Shown: piece after piece, positions 10,911 to 22,492 of the stretch
Numbering within the stretch: position 1 is the first letter of the stretch
How the letters are laid out: each line of letters starts with the position of its first letter
Source of the DNA: Epiperipatus broadwayi
Lineage: Eukaryota; Onychophora; Udeonychophora; Euonychophora; Peripatidae
Reading direction: 5' to 3'
Length of the DNA stretch: 64,000 bases
Assembly (NCBI GenBank): GCA_028023455.1
Contig: JAQFVV010000017.1
Location: 1,362,501 to 1,426,500, forward strand
Translations under genes and position numbers: made by a program
Notes under the pieces: model-generated
Databases searched by the model: none
The model's input: the letters and a program-made list of their open reading frames with translations, nothing else
Told to the model about the DNA's origin: nothing

Positions 10911-11524
10911 AACTTTAATATTAATCTTAGGTGTAACAATATTAAATGATCATAACTTTAAAATATCTGTAATTGAAATGAAAGTAACTAACTCCCATTG
11001 AGTTTTGAGACATAAAAAACATGAAAAGATAGAATGATATGCTATTTTTAAGATCTGTTGTTATCTAAGCTTAGTTTTAATTTCAAAACTATATAAAACT
11101 CAGGTTATATAACAATAGAGCTTAAGGATAGAGTCATATTATTGTCTTTTCATAGTTTTTGACATCGCATAACTCAGTAGAAGATAAATATTTCCATTCT
11201 TATTTATATTATTGAGATGTGTGCAAATCCAAAAAAAAAGAAAACAAAAATCTATATTATTTCTTTATTTGTAGGAGCATTAATGGTTTGTTTACATTAA
11301 AATTAATAATATAAATATAAAGAAATTATACAATTTTTTTTCATCGATTAATTATTTTATATAAATTCTAAGGCAACCAGTGAAGATCACTGCACCCCCC
11401 CCCCCCCAGTATCTCAACATGCTGTACTTATTAATAAAAGATTGTTAAAGCTATTGGTACACTCCCTATATTCCATATCTGTAATACAAGCTTAAAACAG
11501 GTCAAGCGATATATGATTTCTTTA

Positions 11525-11815
11525 TTGATTATTCGAGATTCAAACTCAGACTTTCACATGACCCATAACTCTCAGTGCCAACTTACATTGTTGACCTACC
11601 TGATCACACACATGTTGAAAATATAAATAATCACCAATATACATATTTCGTCAGTTGGTCAACTGATGAATGCTGGTTTAGCATGAAATATGTATATTGG
11701 TGATTATTTATCTTTTTCAACGTGTGTGATCAGGTAGGTCAGCAATGTAATATGGTACTGAGAGTTGTGGGTTGTGTGGAAGTCTGAGTTTGAATCCTGT
11801 ATACATTACATATAT
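11525..11815. mobile_element. Family 1 hammerhead SINE, inverted truncated pair
   Basis: Two tail-out copies meet head to head at about 11660. The minus copy runs from GATTCAAACTCAGACTTTC near 11538 to the hammerhead core (11655). The plus copy runs from CAACTGATGAATGCTGG (11660) to AGTCTGAGTTTGAATCC near 11790. The junction falls inside the hammerhead domain, so the minus copy lacks its core and the plus copy has lost the stem I 5' strand although CUGAUGA, stem II and GAAA remain. The plus copy continues into TATATAAATGCAGG...AAGCCTGTACAATG, shared with the copy at 22.03 kb. Confidence 0.75.
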
Positions 11816-11888
11816 AAATGCAGGTGTTAAGCCTGTACAATGTATTTAGTGATTATTATAATTTTGCCCTTGAGGCCTTGGGGATGTT

Positions 11889-11992
11889 ATATTGCTGAGG
11901 TTATTAATATATGATGAGGCTGAAGTGTTTTCAGACCCATATATTGCTGAGGTTATTAATATATGATGAGGCTGAAGTGTTTTCAGACCCAT
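11889..11992. repeat. Two-copy 52 bp tandem duplication
   Basis: ATATTGCTGAGGTTATTAAT... at 11889 is repeated without visible change from 11941. Perfect identity points to a recent local duplication. Confidence 0.9.
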
Positions 11993-12059
11993 ATAGCTAT
12001 TTAAGATAGATAACTGGATTTAAAGACATTTATGTGTCTGAAAATTTCAGATTTTCTAC

Positions 12060-12260
12060 TTATTACATATTAGATAAGTGCTGTTTTTTTAGTTGTATTT
12101 TAGATCTAGTGTCTGACTGTCCTAGCACCTCACTGAGGTGAACCTAAAGTTCGAAACTGGTCTGAGAATAGGGATAATTCTAGATAGAGCTTTTAAATGC
12201 TTTCTTTTGTGGCACTTATCAAAAAACATTTGTTAGAGCTATTGATACGCTCCTATATTA
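12060..12260 (+). repeat. Penelope-type hammerhead fragment, degenerate
   Basis: The stretch CACTGAGGTGAACC...GGTTC-like stem...GAAACTGGTCTGAG (12127-12166) parallels the ribozyme at 62225. It has a CUGAGGU core (last core A replaced), stem II GAAC/GUUC, GAAA, near-palindromic stem III ACUGGU and a GUC triplet, then UGAG/CUCA in stem I. It is followed by AATGCTTTCTTTTGTGGCACTTATC, similar to the arm of the 62 kb palindrome. Probably an old, inactive copy. Confidence 0.55.
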
Positions 12261-12339
12261 CATACCTACAAAGCTTAAAACAAGTCACACCATATATGGC
12301 TTGCTTTATTGATTATATATATTTATATATGTTGACAAT

Positions 12340-12420
12340 AGTTTAAAATTGTTGATTGTTATTAATATTGGGACTGTCTAAGTGTTGACTGGTTTTTAAT
12401 GATTACTTACAAACCCATTT
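12340..12420 (+). repeat. 'TTGTCTAAGTGTTGACT' repeat fragment
   Basis: AAATTGTTGATTGTTATTAA followed by ATTGGGACTGTCTAAGTGTTGACT is a copy of a repeat also found at 12820-12890, 43828-44163 and 63905-63985. No coding capacity. Confidence 0.7.
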
Positions 12421-12494
12421 AGCCTTGAGCATTATTACACTTCCTATTTGAGTAATACTTTAGGTGCAATTTGAAAATTATGAATGAAATGTAG

Positions 12495-12606
12495 TCAAGT
12501 GTTGTTAGCCGAGAGGTCAGTGCAGCTGCCTTGCAAGCAAGCAGTTGGTTGCAGACGGTTGTTGCAGGTTCGCCTCCCGGTCGATGCTATGACATATGGG
12601 AAAAAA
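12495..12606 (+). mobile_element. tRNA-derived mini-SINE
   Basis: A ~100 bp tRNA-like unit (GTCAAGTGTTGTTAGCCGAG...GCTGCCTTGCAAGC) with B box GGTTCGCCTCC, then GATGCTATGACA and a short A run. The anticodon-loop equivalent reads CTTGCAA. Near-duplicate flanks ATTATGAATG(AAAT)GTAG look like an imperfect target duplication. It has a small insertion relative to the copy at 23587. Confidence 0.75.
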
Positions 12607-12897
12607 AATTATGAATGTAGTTTATAATGTTATAATTGACTTTTTATTAGTCGGCATTCAGAACAGTTCATATTTGCCTATTTAAAGAGGTTTATTTAAA
12701 TATCATTGTATCAATAATTTCAATTTCTGTGGTCAAGTTGCAATCTTTAGTGTCTATATAAGTATATTGGACCATTCATTAATAAAGGTGGGATTCCACT
12801 TTTATTGTTAAAAGATTGCCTTTACAACAGTTTGAAATTATTATTGATATTGGGATTATCTAAGTGTTGATTGGTTTTTAATGATATATATACTAAC

Positions 12898-12971
12898 CTT
12901 GTTTCACTATTAATTTCTGTAGTCTTCACTGCAGTTTGCTGTGATGATTTAAAATTTTCTTCAACTTTTTC
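12898..12971 (-). CDS. Coiled-coil protein gene, internal exon
   Basis: A 74 bp minus-strand exon with acceptor AATTTCCTTTAG before 12971 and donor ACAAG|GTTAGTAT after 12898. It starts in phase 0, matching the end of exon 61962-61789, and ends two bases into a codon that exon 8090-7869 completes. It encodes EKVEENFKSSQQTAVKTTE then INSET. Small and lacking known motifs, but the phase agreement with both neighbours supports it. The TE-rich ~49 kb interval upstream would be one intron unless further small exons were missed. Confidence 0.8.
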
Positions 12972-13267
12972 CTAAAGGAAATTAAATATTATAAATGTAT
13001 TAAACATATTTAAAAAATTAAAAAAAAAGTTATTTTACTATAAATTGAAGTTTAACATACAGATAAATTAATCAAACATTAGTAATTCAAAAACTTAAAT
13101 GAAGTGAAAAATATTACATTTATTGTTTTAATTATTGGTAGTTACACCTTCTGGGTCACATAAATATAAGGTTTTTTAATATCGATATTAAGTAAAAAAA
13201 ATGATACAGTTTACAACAAATATTTCAAGACATATATACAAATTATATTATTTACAACTTGAAAATA

Positions 13268-13372
13268 ATTTTTTTTTTTTCCATATGTCAAATACGTTGA
13301 CCGGGAAGCGAACCCAGGCCAGCTGCTTGTAGGGCAGCTATGCTAACGACTAGGCCACCAACGCTTGACGAT
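13268..13372 (-). mobile_element. tRNA-derived mini-SINE (minus)
   Basis: The reverse complement reads CAAGCGTTGGTGGCCTAGTC...GCAGCTGGCCTGGGTTCGCTTCCCGG, then GTATTTGACATATGG and an A run. That gives A-box-like and B-box (GGTTCGCTTCC) elements of a tRNA pol III promoter followed by a poly-A tail. It shares the second subfamily tail (TTTGACATATG) with the copy at 42204. Confidence 0.75.
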
Positions 13373-13874
13373 AGTATTGTTAAACTGTTTAAGAAAGTTT
13401 TAAATGGTATGATATGTAAATATAGAAATCAATAGATAAGAAAAGGAAGAAGAAGAAGAAAATTATACAAATTAGGGATAGTAAAAGAAATATCTGTTTA
13501 CTTTATCAGCAGTTTACTTTAATAATAAGAAGGGAAAGGTTTATCACTGAAATTTTAAAAAAAATATTTAAATCCAAGAAAATTCTGGAACCAGGTTTTG
13601 GGCTAATGGTAATTTATTTACCACTAACAGTATTATTTATAACCAATTAATAGACAATATTTTTTTTTTGTTAAAAATGATTGTAAGAATAAAATTACAA
13701 TATAACTCCTATTATCCAAAAGTTATATTGAAAAGATAGTTTCAAAAGACAACTATTGCTTGTAAATAGCTCCCTTTTACTATTACATATAGTTTATATA
13801 CACGCACACACGAACGAAAATTCTGTTTACTACGATTACTTGTAATTATAAATTTATTTAACACACATTGATTA

Positions 13875-14025
13875 CGTAAGTAACATTTATTAAGGCAATA
13901 AACCTAAAGCATGTGCGGTTGAAAATATGTAAGCTTGTGGTTAAGACCTGTAGAGGTCTCTACCATCGCATTTTCAATCGCACAGGTTTAGGTTTATTGC
14001 CTTAGTAAATATTACTTACGATTAT
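13875..14025. repeat. Short fold-back element
   Basis: GTAAGTAACATTTATTAAGG at 13876 pairs with CCTTAGTAAATATTACTTAC near 14001, and AATAAACCTAAA pairs with TTTAGGTTTATT. Arms are about 60 bp around a loop containing GGTTAAGACCTGTAGAGGTC. No coding capacity. Confidence 0.75.
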
Positions 14026-14029
14026 TTGT

Positions 14030-14860
14030 GTAAATAAAAAAAAAATATTATACTAAACTAAACTGCCATAATTAAAATGCATAATATATGAATAAAAGTT
14101 CATTATTGGTGAAATTTTCAAAATTGTTAATAAATGAAATTTCAAAATTTTAAAAGAGGTAATAAATGATTGTAAGAAAAAATCATTATTTGAAAAAAAA
14201 TATGCCTTTAAACATTTTTTTTCTCTTTTCTTTACAAAAAAAAAGCTAATTTTCATCAAAGCAATAAGAGTAACAAGATCTTGTTTAGCCAAAATAATTC
14301 AATCTACAGCCTTACATGATTTGATGAGGAGAGAGCCATAGATACTGAAACTTAAAATATCTACAAGCAGAAAGCTTGCAAATAATGAAGTTGTGGGGAA
14401 ATAAATATAAACAAAGTTATTATACAGAAAGTGAGCTCTTGTTTTTTATGCTAGGTTTAGGAAAAGATAAGGGGAATTTAGATATAAAGACCATACAATT
14501 GACGAAGATTATGTTGTGGAAATGGGGTAGAGCAGGGTAGAGAAGAAAATGGGGAAAACAGGGTGGGAATGGAAGGGGAAGTAAGGTAAGGTGGCTAACA
14601 GATTTCTTTGGACATCTGTGATTTTCAGTAATCAAACTTTTTACCAAATCATATTCACATAAATATTCTAGAAATTTATACGGAAAAGATAATCTATCTA
14701 TTTTAAATTTAGCTTTTATTCATGCATAGAATGCTTTCAATATTTAGAATGTCATAGTCATAAAACTTTCACTTCTTTAGTGTTCAAAGTCTGTATGTAT
14801 ACTCGATAAATATTTTGATATTTAACATCATTTAAATTTATTTGTTTAATATTCCATGAT
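14030..14860. other. AT-rich intronic DNA
   Basis: No gene or repeat terminus recognised. There is a GGGGAAA-rich purine patch at about 14515-14590. Confidence 0.5.
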
Positions 14861-15200
14861 ATTTAAATCCCTTCAAAGAGCCCAATTCTTTGAGAAGGAG
14901 ATGCCTGTGTCTTTTTGTTTATAGAAAATTGATCTTCAGTCATTACCCAAAACCCTTTAATTTTTTTTCTATCTTCCCTCTCAGTCCATACAACTTCAGC
15001 TTTAGACAAATCAAATTTATGGTCAGAATTTTGTTCATGGTCCATAAATTTGAAGAATACTCTTTGATTTTCTTTGATCTATTGTGCAAATATTTATGCT
15101 GAGCTAGTCTTGTTGAGAGATTAGCCCCTGATTCCCCATAATATGCAAAATCACACATAGCCTGATTACATTTAATTTTGTAGATTATTGAAAAGGAAGA
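14860..15200 (-). pseudogene. Penelope-like element, GIY-YIG endonuclease fragment
   Basis: The minus strand encodes IYKIKCNQAMCDFAYYGESG, then ANLSTRLAQHKYLHN and, after a frameshift, DHKFDLSKAEVVWTERE. These match the C-terminal GIY-YIG endonuclease of Penelope-like elements: a Y-K-I-x-C start, a Y-x-G-E motif in the GIY-YIG position, the R...HK helix and the F-D-x-x-x-x-x-V-x-x-x-E segment. At least one frame change and the loss of the RT domain make it non-functional. It meets a plus-strand copy of the same domain head to head at about 15195. Confidence 0.75.
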
Positions 15201-15890
15201 CAAGAACCAAGGAATTAGATTTTTAGATCTCTACATTCAGATGCAGCTTAATATCTTGAACTTCAGACTACTACTAAAATTGATAAACATAAGAGGAGTG
15301 ATCTACCCCAAGCCTCTAACATCCATGTCTCACAATATGCTGGACTTAAAGGTTTATTGTATAAAAATTTAAAATTGTGTAAATTTAAAATGGATATAAA
15401 AAATAATATATCCACATATATTAAACATTTACAAAACCTAGAATATAATATTAATGAAATTTTCAACACAATTGATAGATTTTATAATAAACTAAAAAAC
15501 CCTTCACATCCTCAACCCATGGAGACTAAAAAATGCATAAAGCATCCATACATCCTAAAAGCCTCTCAGAAATTAAAAAGAATTTGCTCCAAAAAATATA
15601 TGTTTTCATATTGCCTTTTCATTAAACAACTCTTAACAATTCAAAAAACAAACTGCTCATGAAATTAGCTCATCTACAAATTAAATGCAACCAAGCTATG
15701 AGTAATTTTGCATATTATGGAGAATTGAGGACTAATTTCTCAACAAGATTAGCCCGGCGTAAATATTTGTACAGTAGAGCAAAGAAAAAACAATGAATAT
15801 TCTTCAATTCTGGCCACAAATTTGATTTGTCTAAAGTTGGAATTGTATGCACTGAGAGGGGAGATAGAAAATTTTGAAGGAATTTAAATA
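15190..15890 (+). pseudogene. Penelope-like element, RT C-terminus to endonuclease fragment
   Basis: Plus strand from about 15191: FLDLYIQMQLNILNFRLLLK, IRGVIYPKPLTSMSHNMLDL, then a frame from 15357 with KCIKHPYILKASQKLKR. After a further break (15661 on) it reads LQIKCNQAMSNFAYYGELRT and STRLARRKYL, ending in DLSKVGIVCTERGDR. This is the RT tail, linker and GIY-YIG region of a Penelope-like element, close in sequence to the minus copy next to it. Stops and frameshifts are frequent. Confidence 0.7.
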
Positions 15891-16002
15891 TCTTTAAATA
15901 TTAAACAAATAAATTTAAATGATTTAAATATTAAAATATTTATCAAATATACATATCAACTTTATACATCTTCTAAGTGGTCTGAACATTCCCACAGGTA
16001 TA

Positions 16003-17465
16003 ATGAACATCATTACTAACCTTCTATTAAACAGATATATTGCAATTTCATTAAATGGAAAAATTTCAAACTCATTCACACCTACCAAGTCGATTCCACA
16101 GGGTTCTCCTCTTAGTCCCTTACTCTTCATTCTATATATAAATCCCTTCCTTAAATCTTTAGAGATGAATCTTCCTGGATTGTACATTCCTGGTATCAAT
16201 AAATCCATTCAGCACATATCCTACATGGATGATGTGGCAGTGTTCTTACCCTCTAGAAAATTCATACCGAAACTAATTCAAATTATGGACAATTTCACCA
16301 TAGAGTCAGGTCTTGCGTTTAACCTTAGAAAATCTGCTGTATGGAGACTTTCATCTGGAAAATCCATTCCATCCTTTTTCACAGTTATGCCACAAAAATT
16401 TTTGGGTTTACCAATGAGTCTCTCTCATGCAGCAATGAGGAAATTAATACAAGACACTATCATGAATTCTGCAAGAAAAATAATTGATTCACTTTCAAAA
16501 GTTTATACATCATTATTTGCAAAAACAGCCCTACTCAACATGTTACTGTTCCCCAGAATTGCTTACTACATGCCGTTCATTAAATTTTCATCAAAATTTA
16601 TCCAGAATATAAACTCTCTTTGCTCTAGATTAATGTGGAAGGGTAAAACTGTTGCTATTAGCTTAAGAAGAGTGCAGAGACCAACAAGACTTAATGGCTT
16701 GTCACTGCATTCACTTCATGTTCTTTGTCTACAGAAATCAAATAACCTCATTACAAGACTTAATGGGATTTTTCCTGATGACTCACCTTTTCTATCTATT
16801 CATCCTACAGATACTCCACCTCCAATTAATGATGGTTGGCTGACACAAGTCTTAATTGACATTTCAAAAATTCTCACACCTTTAACTCAATTAAAACCAA
16901 TGAAACTTCGTTATTGGGATGCCTATCTTCTTTTTTTTCAACAATTATCCCAGATCATAGCATTCTCACCTGTACAAACTTTGCCATTATAAAGAAATAT
17001 AAAAGATGTAATCTAGAGCCAAAATATTTGGACTTTCTTCTAAAGCTAAATCTCAATGCCCTTCCAACAAGCCACTTTCTTGTGATGTATAGAGGTTTTT
17101 CATCTTTGGACCCTGTTTGCTCACTCTGCCATAGGGAGGATGATACCATATTTCACATTTTCAACAATTGTTCCTCTCTTCAGGGCTGTAGAATATTGAT
17201 TAATAAAATTTATACATCAAAACATCCAATTATCAACACACTCATAAAAGGTTTTGCTTATGGGGATTTTGCAATTATAAGAAGTGCAACTTTCATCACT
17301 TTCTGTCTATGGTTTGTCAGATGCTTCATAATCTTCAAGTCTGTTATACCTGATCCAACATTAATTTTTTTACAAAAATTAAAAGATATCAAAGAAAGAG
17401 ATTTGAAGTTAGCTCCTCACCTAATAGCAAATTCCACATGGAATCTTATTAATATTGGACATTAA
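16003..17465 (+). pseudogene. LINE reverse transcriptase, 5'-truncated, one frameshift
   Basis: The first frame (16003-16992) has SIPQGSPLSPLLFILYINP (RT domain 4), HISYMDDVAVFL (catalytic Y-x-D-D box, with Met at x), SGLAFNLRKS and QKFLGLPMSL (RT domains 6-7). At a T run near 16930 the frame shifts, and the second frame (to 17465) continues with LNALPTSHFLVMYRGFSSLD, then a zf-RVT-type cysteine-histidine cluster CSLCHREDDTIFHIFNNC. The catalytic aspartates are present, but the N-terminal half of the RT and any 5' endonuclease are missing. The clade is uncertain (Tx1/L1-like or jockey-like). It is the longest near-open frame in the window, so the insertion is moderately young. Confidence 0.85.
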
Positions 17466-18700
17466 GTAATTTAATGGTTTATAAATGTATTGCCAAATTT
17501 AATGTTATTTTATAATTTTTTCTTTATTGTAAACATAGTTAAATAAGCCTGTTTTTGATACTAACTTTAAACCCTAAAGAAGTGAAAGTGCTATGATTAT
17601 GATATGCATGCAAAACATGCATAAAAGCTAAATTTTAAACAGCCTACATTTATGTGAATATATATATAAATCTTTAATATTAACAGGCAAAAACATTTTT
17701 TTCATGAAATAACAAGCATTATGTCAATCTATCATTAGTTTACTACCTGCAAGTTCAAGATTATATTGCTCATTGTTAACCCAAAATGGCTGCAGTGTTT
17801 TTGTAACATTAAGACTACAAGAGGTATGTAATACCACTGTGCAATATTTTATGATATAATTGAAGTTCCAAATGAACATTAAAAACAACTAAACAAATTT
17901 AAAATAATTTTAAAGTAATTTTATTTTAAACTAAAATACAAAACATTTTTGTGTGCTCTACACAAATCAGCTTAATATATATTCTGCAGACAAAAAAAGT
18001 TTTATAATTCCATCACATAGATCATCACTTACAGCATATTTTCTTTATCTCAAACTGATTGTCATCTATATTATTGTCAGTGTCAATATCATTAACTTCA
18101 AATTTTTCTAATGATCATAAAATAAGAACATGAAATTCATTTCAGAGGTCACATATCAGGAACTTTGCTTCTATTTTTGAAAGAGTCCGTGTATTGGATT
18201 GTCATTGCCTGCTTATAATTTTGATATAAAATAAGTCCATTGACAATTAAAATAATCAACATTGGATGAAAATTGCCATTAACCAATATTTTGTTCTCTT
18301 GCAGGATGAATAATCAGCTCATTTTTGATCAAGTGCTTTCATTTTTGCTATTCTCAAGTTGTAGTCTGTATTACTTCAGTTTTTCCAGTACTAAGATCAA
18401 TCTTATCAGAGTGGTGTCTGGAAGAAATTAGTAGTAGAGCTTTATATTTTGGGGGCATATGATAATAGTGTAATGTTATTGTGAAATCCATATAAAGTGC
18501 TTTCTATTACTCTTGATCTTGATGCATTTAATTTTTTCATATTATACTATGCAAACAATTTCTTTCCTTAAATAACATACTTCAGGTTTAACTATCAAGT
18601 TTATTTATGCTAACTTTAAGATCCAGTTGATCCTAATTTAATTGTAACAATGGTGTGAGCACATTATACACTATTTTAAATTTAAATAATGTGTATGTAT
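17466..18700. other. Possible LINE 3' region then AT-rich DNA
   Basis: After the LINE stop at 17465 about 130 bp could be its 3' untranslated tail. The remainder has no recognised gene or repeat. Confidence 0.45.
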
Positions 18701-18704
18701 ATTA

Positions 18705-18845
18705 AACCACTAAACATCACATGATCACCATCTCATGATAGCACAGGAGTAGGCACTAGATAGGGAGTTTATGCACAAGCCTTCTGGCATCCATTGATTA
18801 CACTGTTTAGCACAAGGTGGCATTACTATATGGAGAGTTTTTGTC
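18705..18845 (-). repeat. Family 2 repeat, single arm
   Basis: AACCACTAAACATCACATGA (outer end of the family) is followed by AGTAGGCACTAGATAGGGAG, CTTCTGGCATCCATTGATTA and ATGGAGAGTTTTTGTC. The hammerhead region is deleted; only the outer end and one arm remain. Confidence 0.7.
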
Positions 18846-18849
18846 TGTG

Positions 18850-19790
18850 TATGTATAATCATGTGTGTGAAGTATATTCTTTTGCAAATGAATTTTCTCC
18901 CTGATATTTGATCAATTCTTACATTACATATCTTAATCCACCATTTCAGATCATTATCTTAATATTGTTAACACAAGTGAAAGATATGCTTACATCATCA
19001 AACAATATTCATCTAATATAACCAAATACACATGGATCATGTATATTGACTCATAACATCTTCAGTGATCCATTTAGCAGGGCTATACTACCTGCATATG
19101 ATAAAATATACATCATTTCATCACTAGTACCATATTTATAACTTCAATATTTCAAACATTTAAGTAGGGCTCATAATACAGGGCTATATTAACTATCCAC
19201 AAAAAACAAATATAAATGAACCCTGGTAAATTGTACTCTCTCTACTTTAAAGAATAGAAGACACATGGCTAACATAAAATGTATTTAATGACAGCAACTT
19301 ATAGATAAATGATTATATTATAATCAATATTACTTACAACATAAACACATGTACAACTCCATATTAAATTCTTGAAATCATTCTGTTAGTATTCAACTAG
19401 AATTAATCCAAACTATATACATTACAGACAATAAAGTGCAAATTGTTTCTTTCTTTGATGATATTAAAACCAAATTTCTTTACTTCATATAACATTCTAA
19501 TTAAGAAGAGATTACAACAATTCCTAGATTCCAAGTATCTCTAACATTTCCAACTTAATAACTGCTAACTATTTAGCTCTCCTCTAAATAATAGAATAAT
19601 TCATTTTCAAAACCATGAATTAATTTCTGCATTATAAATGGAAATACACACACACACATTCCTATACTAATATTGAATAAATTCTATTCTAATAATTAAG
19701 AAATCTATTTAATTAAATCCCAATTTTAACTAATTTTTTATTGTGAATATTTAAAATATTAAATTGTTATTATTTATTTCATTATTTGTT
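18850..19790. other. AT-rich non-coding stretch
   Basis: No feature recognised apart from short (CA)n at about 19645. Confidence 0.5.
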
Positions 19791-19797
19791 ATTGTAA

Positions 19798-20205
19798 AGT
19801 TGTAATTATTTATTAAGTACACAGGAAGTATATGTAAATACTTTTAGGACAGGCTTTAACCTGAATCATATGTGCCTTGAAATTTATAATAGTCAAACAA
19901 TATCTTTAATTGCAGATAGAGGGACCTCTCAAACCACACAACACAAGATAGTGACTTTTATAAAAAAATAAGAGCAGCTGTTTTATCTTTAACCTAACTT
20001 TCCACTTATATAGGCCAATCTGACGCATCTTGATTTGGGAGCATGAAGCTATTATTCTCTCCATTATTTAAACCCACTATTTCCTTTACAAATTAACATT
20101 CGTGAAATCTTGCGATTTACAATGAATTAATATTAAGACCTTTATACTAGAAATGTATAAACTAGTGTAAAGTAGTAATTATTTATTAAGTGCACAGGAA
20201 GTATT
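19798..20205 (+). repeat. Direct repeats about 360 bp apart
   Basis: TAATTATTTATTAAGT(A/G)CACAGGAAGTAT occurs near 19803 and again near 20171, flanking about 340 bp that includes a TATATAGG stretch. This could be ends of a small repeat element or a local duplication; no protein and no clear terminal dinucleotides. Confidence 0.4.
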
Positions 20206-22030
20206 TACATATTATTTGTTATTAAAACAGAGGCTAAACTCCCTCTACAGTAGTGTCACCCATAATGGATGCAAAGATGTACATTTGAAATGGTGATAAA
20301 GTGATTATTTGGTATTCATAAAACTCTTTACACTTTGGTTAAAATAATTCAAAACTCATGTAAATAATACCATAATATTTGAAAGTACATTAAAAATGAA
20401 CATGTAAAACATTGTTTCAAAACAAATTTAAGTAAATCCATTTCTAATATTTGATTATAGCTGATAAATTGATTTTTTTTCTCAACTGTTAATGGCAGAA
20501 TTACATTTCCCCTAAGTGAAACTTTCCTCGAATTTTGAAATGTATTTTGACCATAACAAAAGAAAATATATTATAAAGATTATTATATAGTACAAATAAG
20601 TGTAGGATGATTATCATATTAAAAAAATATTTTATTTTAAAAATTGTAAAATATTAAAGAATGATTAATCTTTAAATTTTAAATAATAAATAATTGAAAA
20701 GAAACATTTCAATTAAACATAGTTTAAACAAACATGGACACATATATATTTAATTAATTATAAAACTTGGTAGATATGGAAATAAATTCCTAAGAAAGTA
20801 ATGAATTGTATAATTAAAAATAAGGAATTATTTGTATGATAACAAACTAATAATTCAAACTAATTAAACCCCAAGAATTTATTCCAGAAAAAATAAGAGA
20901 AATAAAGAAGGAAATGATATAAAAAGCTAGGCGAAAAGGATTGTTTTTTTTTTTTTGTGGTTGCGGCTATTAATAGTGTATCCGTGACTCAAAAAGCAGA
21001 AGATCATCATAAAAGGATTTCTTTTCTTAGGATCTTGGCTCCTGAAGGTTATTAAGCCAATTAGTGTTCTAAACAGATAGCCCTGAACTTATTATTTTGA
21101 AATGCCTCAAGAGGCTTGTCGAGGGTCATATATTAAGGCCTATAGATGGCAGTAAAAAAATTAATGCTGAAAGTTTTTAAAAAAAACTCCATTTATAGTA
21201 CATTAATAAATATTTAAATAATTGACTCTTGATTTTTCTTCTTCTAAACTTTCAATAAAAATTTGTATAAAAATGTATAAATAAATAATTTAAAGTTGTG
21301 TGACATAGTTTCTAATTAGGTGCTTAAATTTCCAGGTGATATTTGAATACTTATATAAATTGTCTATGAATTTTGAAGTATTTGAAATATTGTTGACAAT
21401 TTTATATTTCTTGCACAATGTTTCATATATAATAAAACCTGCAGTTTTGTAAATTTTCCTGTTTTGACTAATTTTTTGTAGTTGATTTGAGAATGATTAA
21501 CAGTAGATAAGCATGAAAGGCAATAGCTGAGGCAGAGAACCTGAGAGAGATCCTAGATGTCTATATTTATTTATTTTTTTCTGGTGATAAAGCTAGTGTT
21601 GAGGTTTTATTGGTACTTAATTATGTCTTTATTAGAAGAAATCCAGAAAACAAATGTCAGACTGTTTTTAGAGTAGGGAGCAGATGAGTAAATAACAGAA
21701 GTCCTTTTGGTCAATATGTAACATAATGGGATAATACATTTTTATTATCCTATTTTTTAACTTATACAGAAATGAAAAATAAGACTAAGCTATTTATCAC
21801 TTCTACATATAAACTAGTCTTAATCGAATTAATTAATTGTTTTTCACAATCAAATTTAATTGAAGTAAATCTGATAATGAGTTAAAATTGTGAAGCAATA
21901 TTATTTAATCAATAAAAATATTAAAACCAATATGTCTGTTCTTATTTAAACAGAGATCTCTGTTAAAGAACAACAGACATATTGATTTTAATATTTTTAC
22001 AGTAATAACAGAAATACATTGTACAGGCTT
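20206..22030. other. AT-rich stretch without genes
   Basis: A weak, decayed family 2 relic (CTCCCTCTACAGTAGTGTCA) lies at about 20240, and a short inverted pair (CAATATGTCTGTT and AACAGACATATTG) at about 21930-21980. Otherwise nothing recognised. Confidence 0.45.
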
Positions 22031-22151
22031 AAACCTGCATTTATATATGTAATATATGCGGGATTCGAACTCAGACTTTCACACGACCCACTACTTTTAG
22101 TGCCATCTCATATGGCTGATCCACCTGAGCACACACATGTTGAAAAGATAA

Positions 22152-22210
22152 ATAATCACCAATATACGTATTTCATGCTAAACCAGCAATCATCAGTTGG
22201 TCTAGATTAC
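22152..22210 (-). ncRNA. Type I hammerhead ribozyme (family 1, intact)
   Basis: The minus strand has ACCAA-CUGAUGA, stem II UGCU/AGCA, GAAA, stem III UA/UA around CG, then UUGGU. Outer stem I pairs GUAAUC with GAUUAU, with one G-U wobble where the 5637 copy has A-U. The core is complete. The closing pair of stem II is a U-U mismatch, which may weaken it. Confidence 0.7.
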
Positions 22211-22433
22211 TATCCTCACACATATATACAATCAGTGCTCAGCTTTATGTTAAGATAACCAATCTTCATACTTTAATGGGCACAAGGCTTTGAACGTTCC
22301 ATCATTAGATTTTCAATGAAATGGAAGGATGAAGAGTTGTGAGTTGAAATAGTTTGAAGCCTGTCCATTAAAGAATGAAAATTGGCTATCTTAATATAAA
22401 GCTGAGAACTGATTATATATATGAGTGAGGATA

Positions 22434-22492
22434 GTAATCTAGACCAACTGATGATTGCTGGTTTAGCATGAAATACGTATATTGGTGATTAT
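22434..22492 (+). ncRNA. Type I hammerhead ribozyme (family 1, intact)
   Basis: Sequence twin of the copy at 22152 on the other strand. CUGAUGA is at 22448-22454 and GAAA at 22470-22473. Inner stem I is ACCAA/UUGGU and outer stem I GUAAUC (22434-22439) with GAUUAU (22487-22492). The AUA cleavage triplet is retained. Confidence 0.7.

Noticed and set aside
20935-21180. More GC-balanced segment suspected to be an exon or hammerhead
   Set aside because: No open frame with borders, and no CUGANGA...GAAA arrangement with pairing stems.
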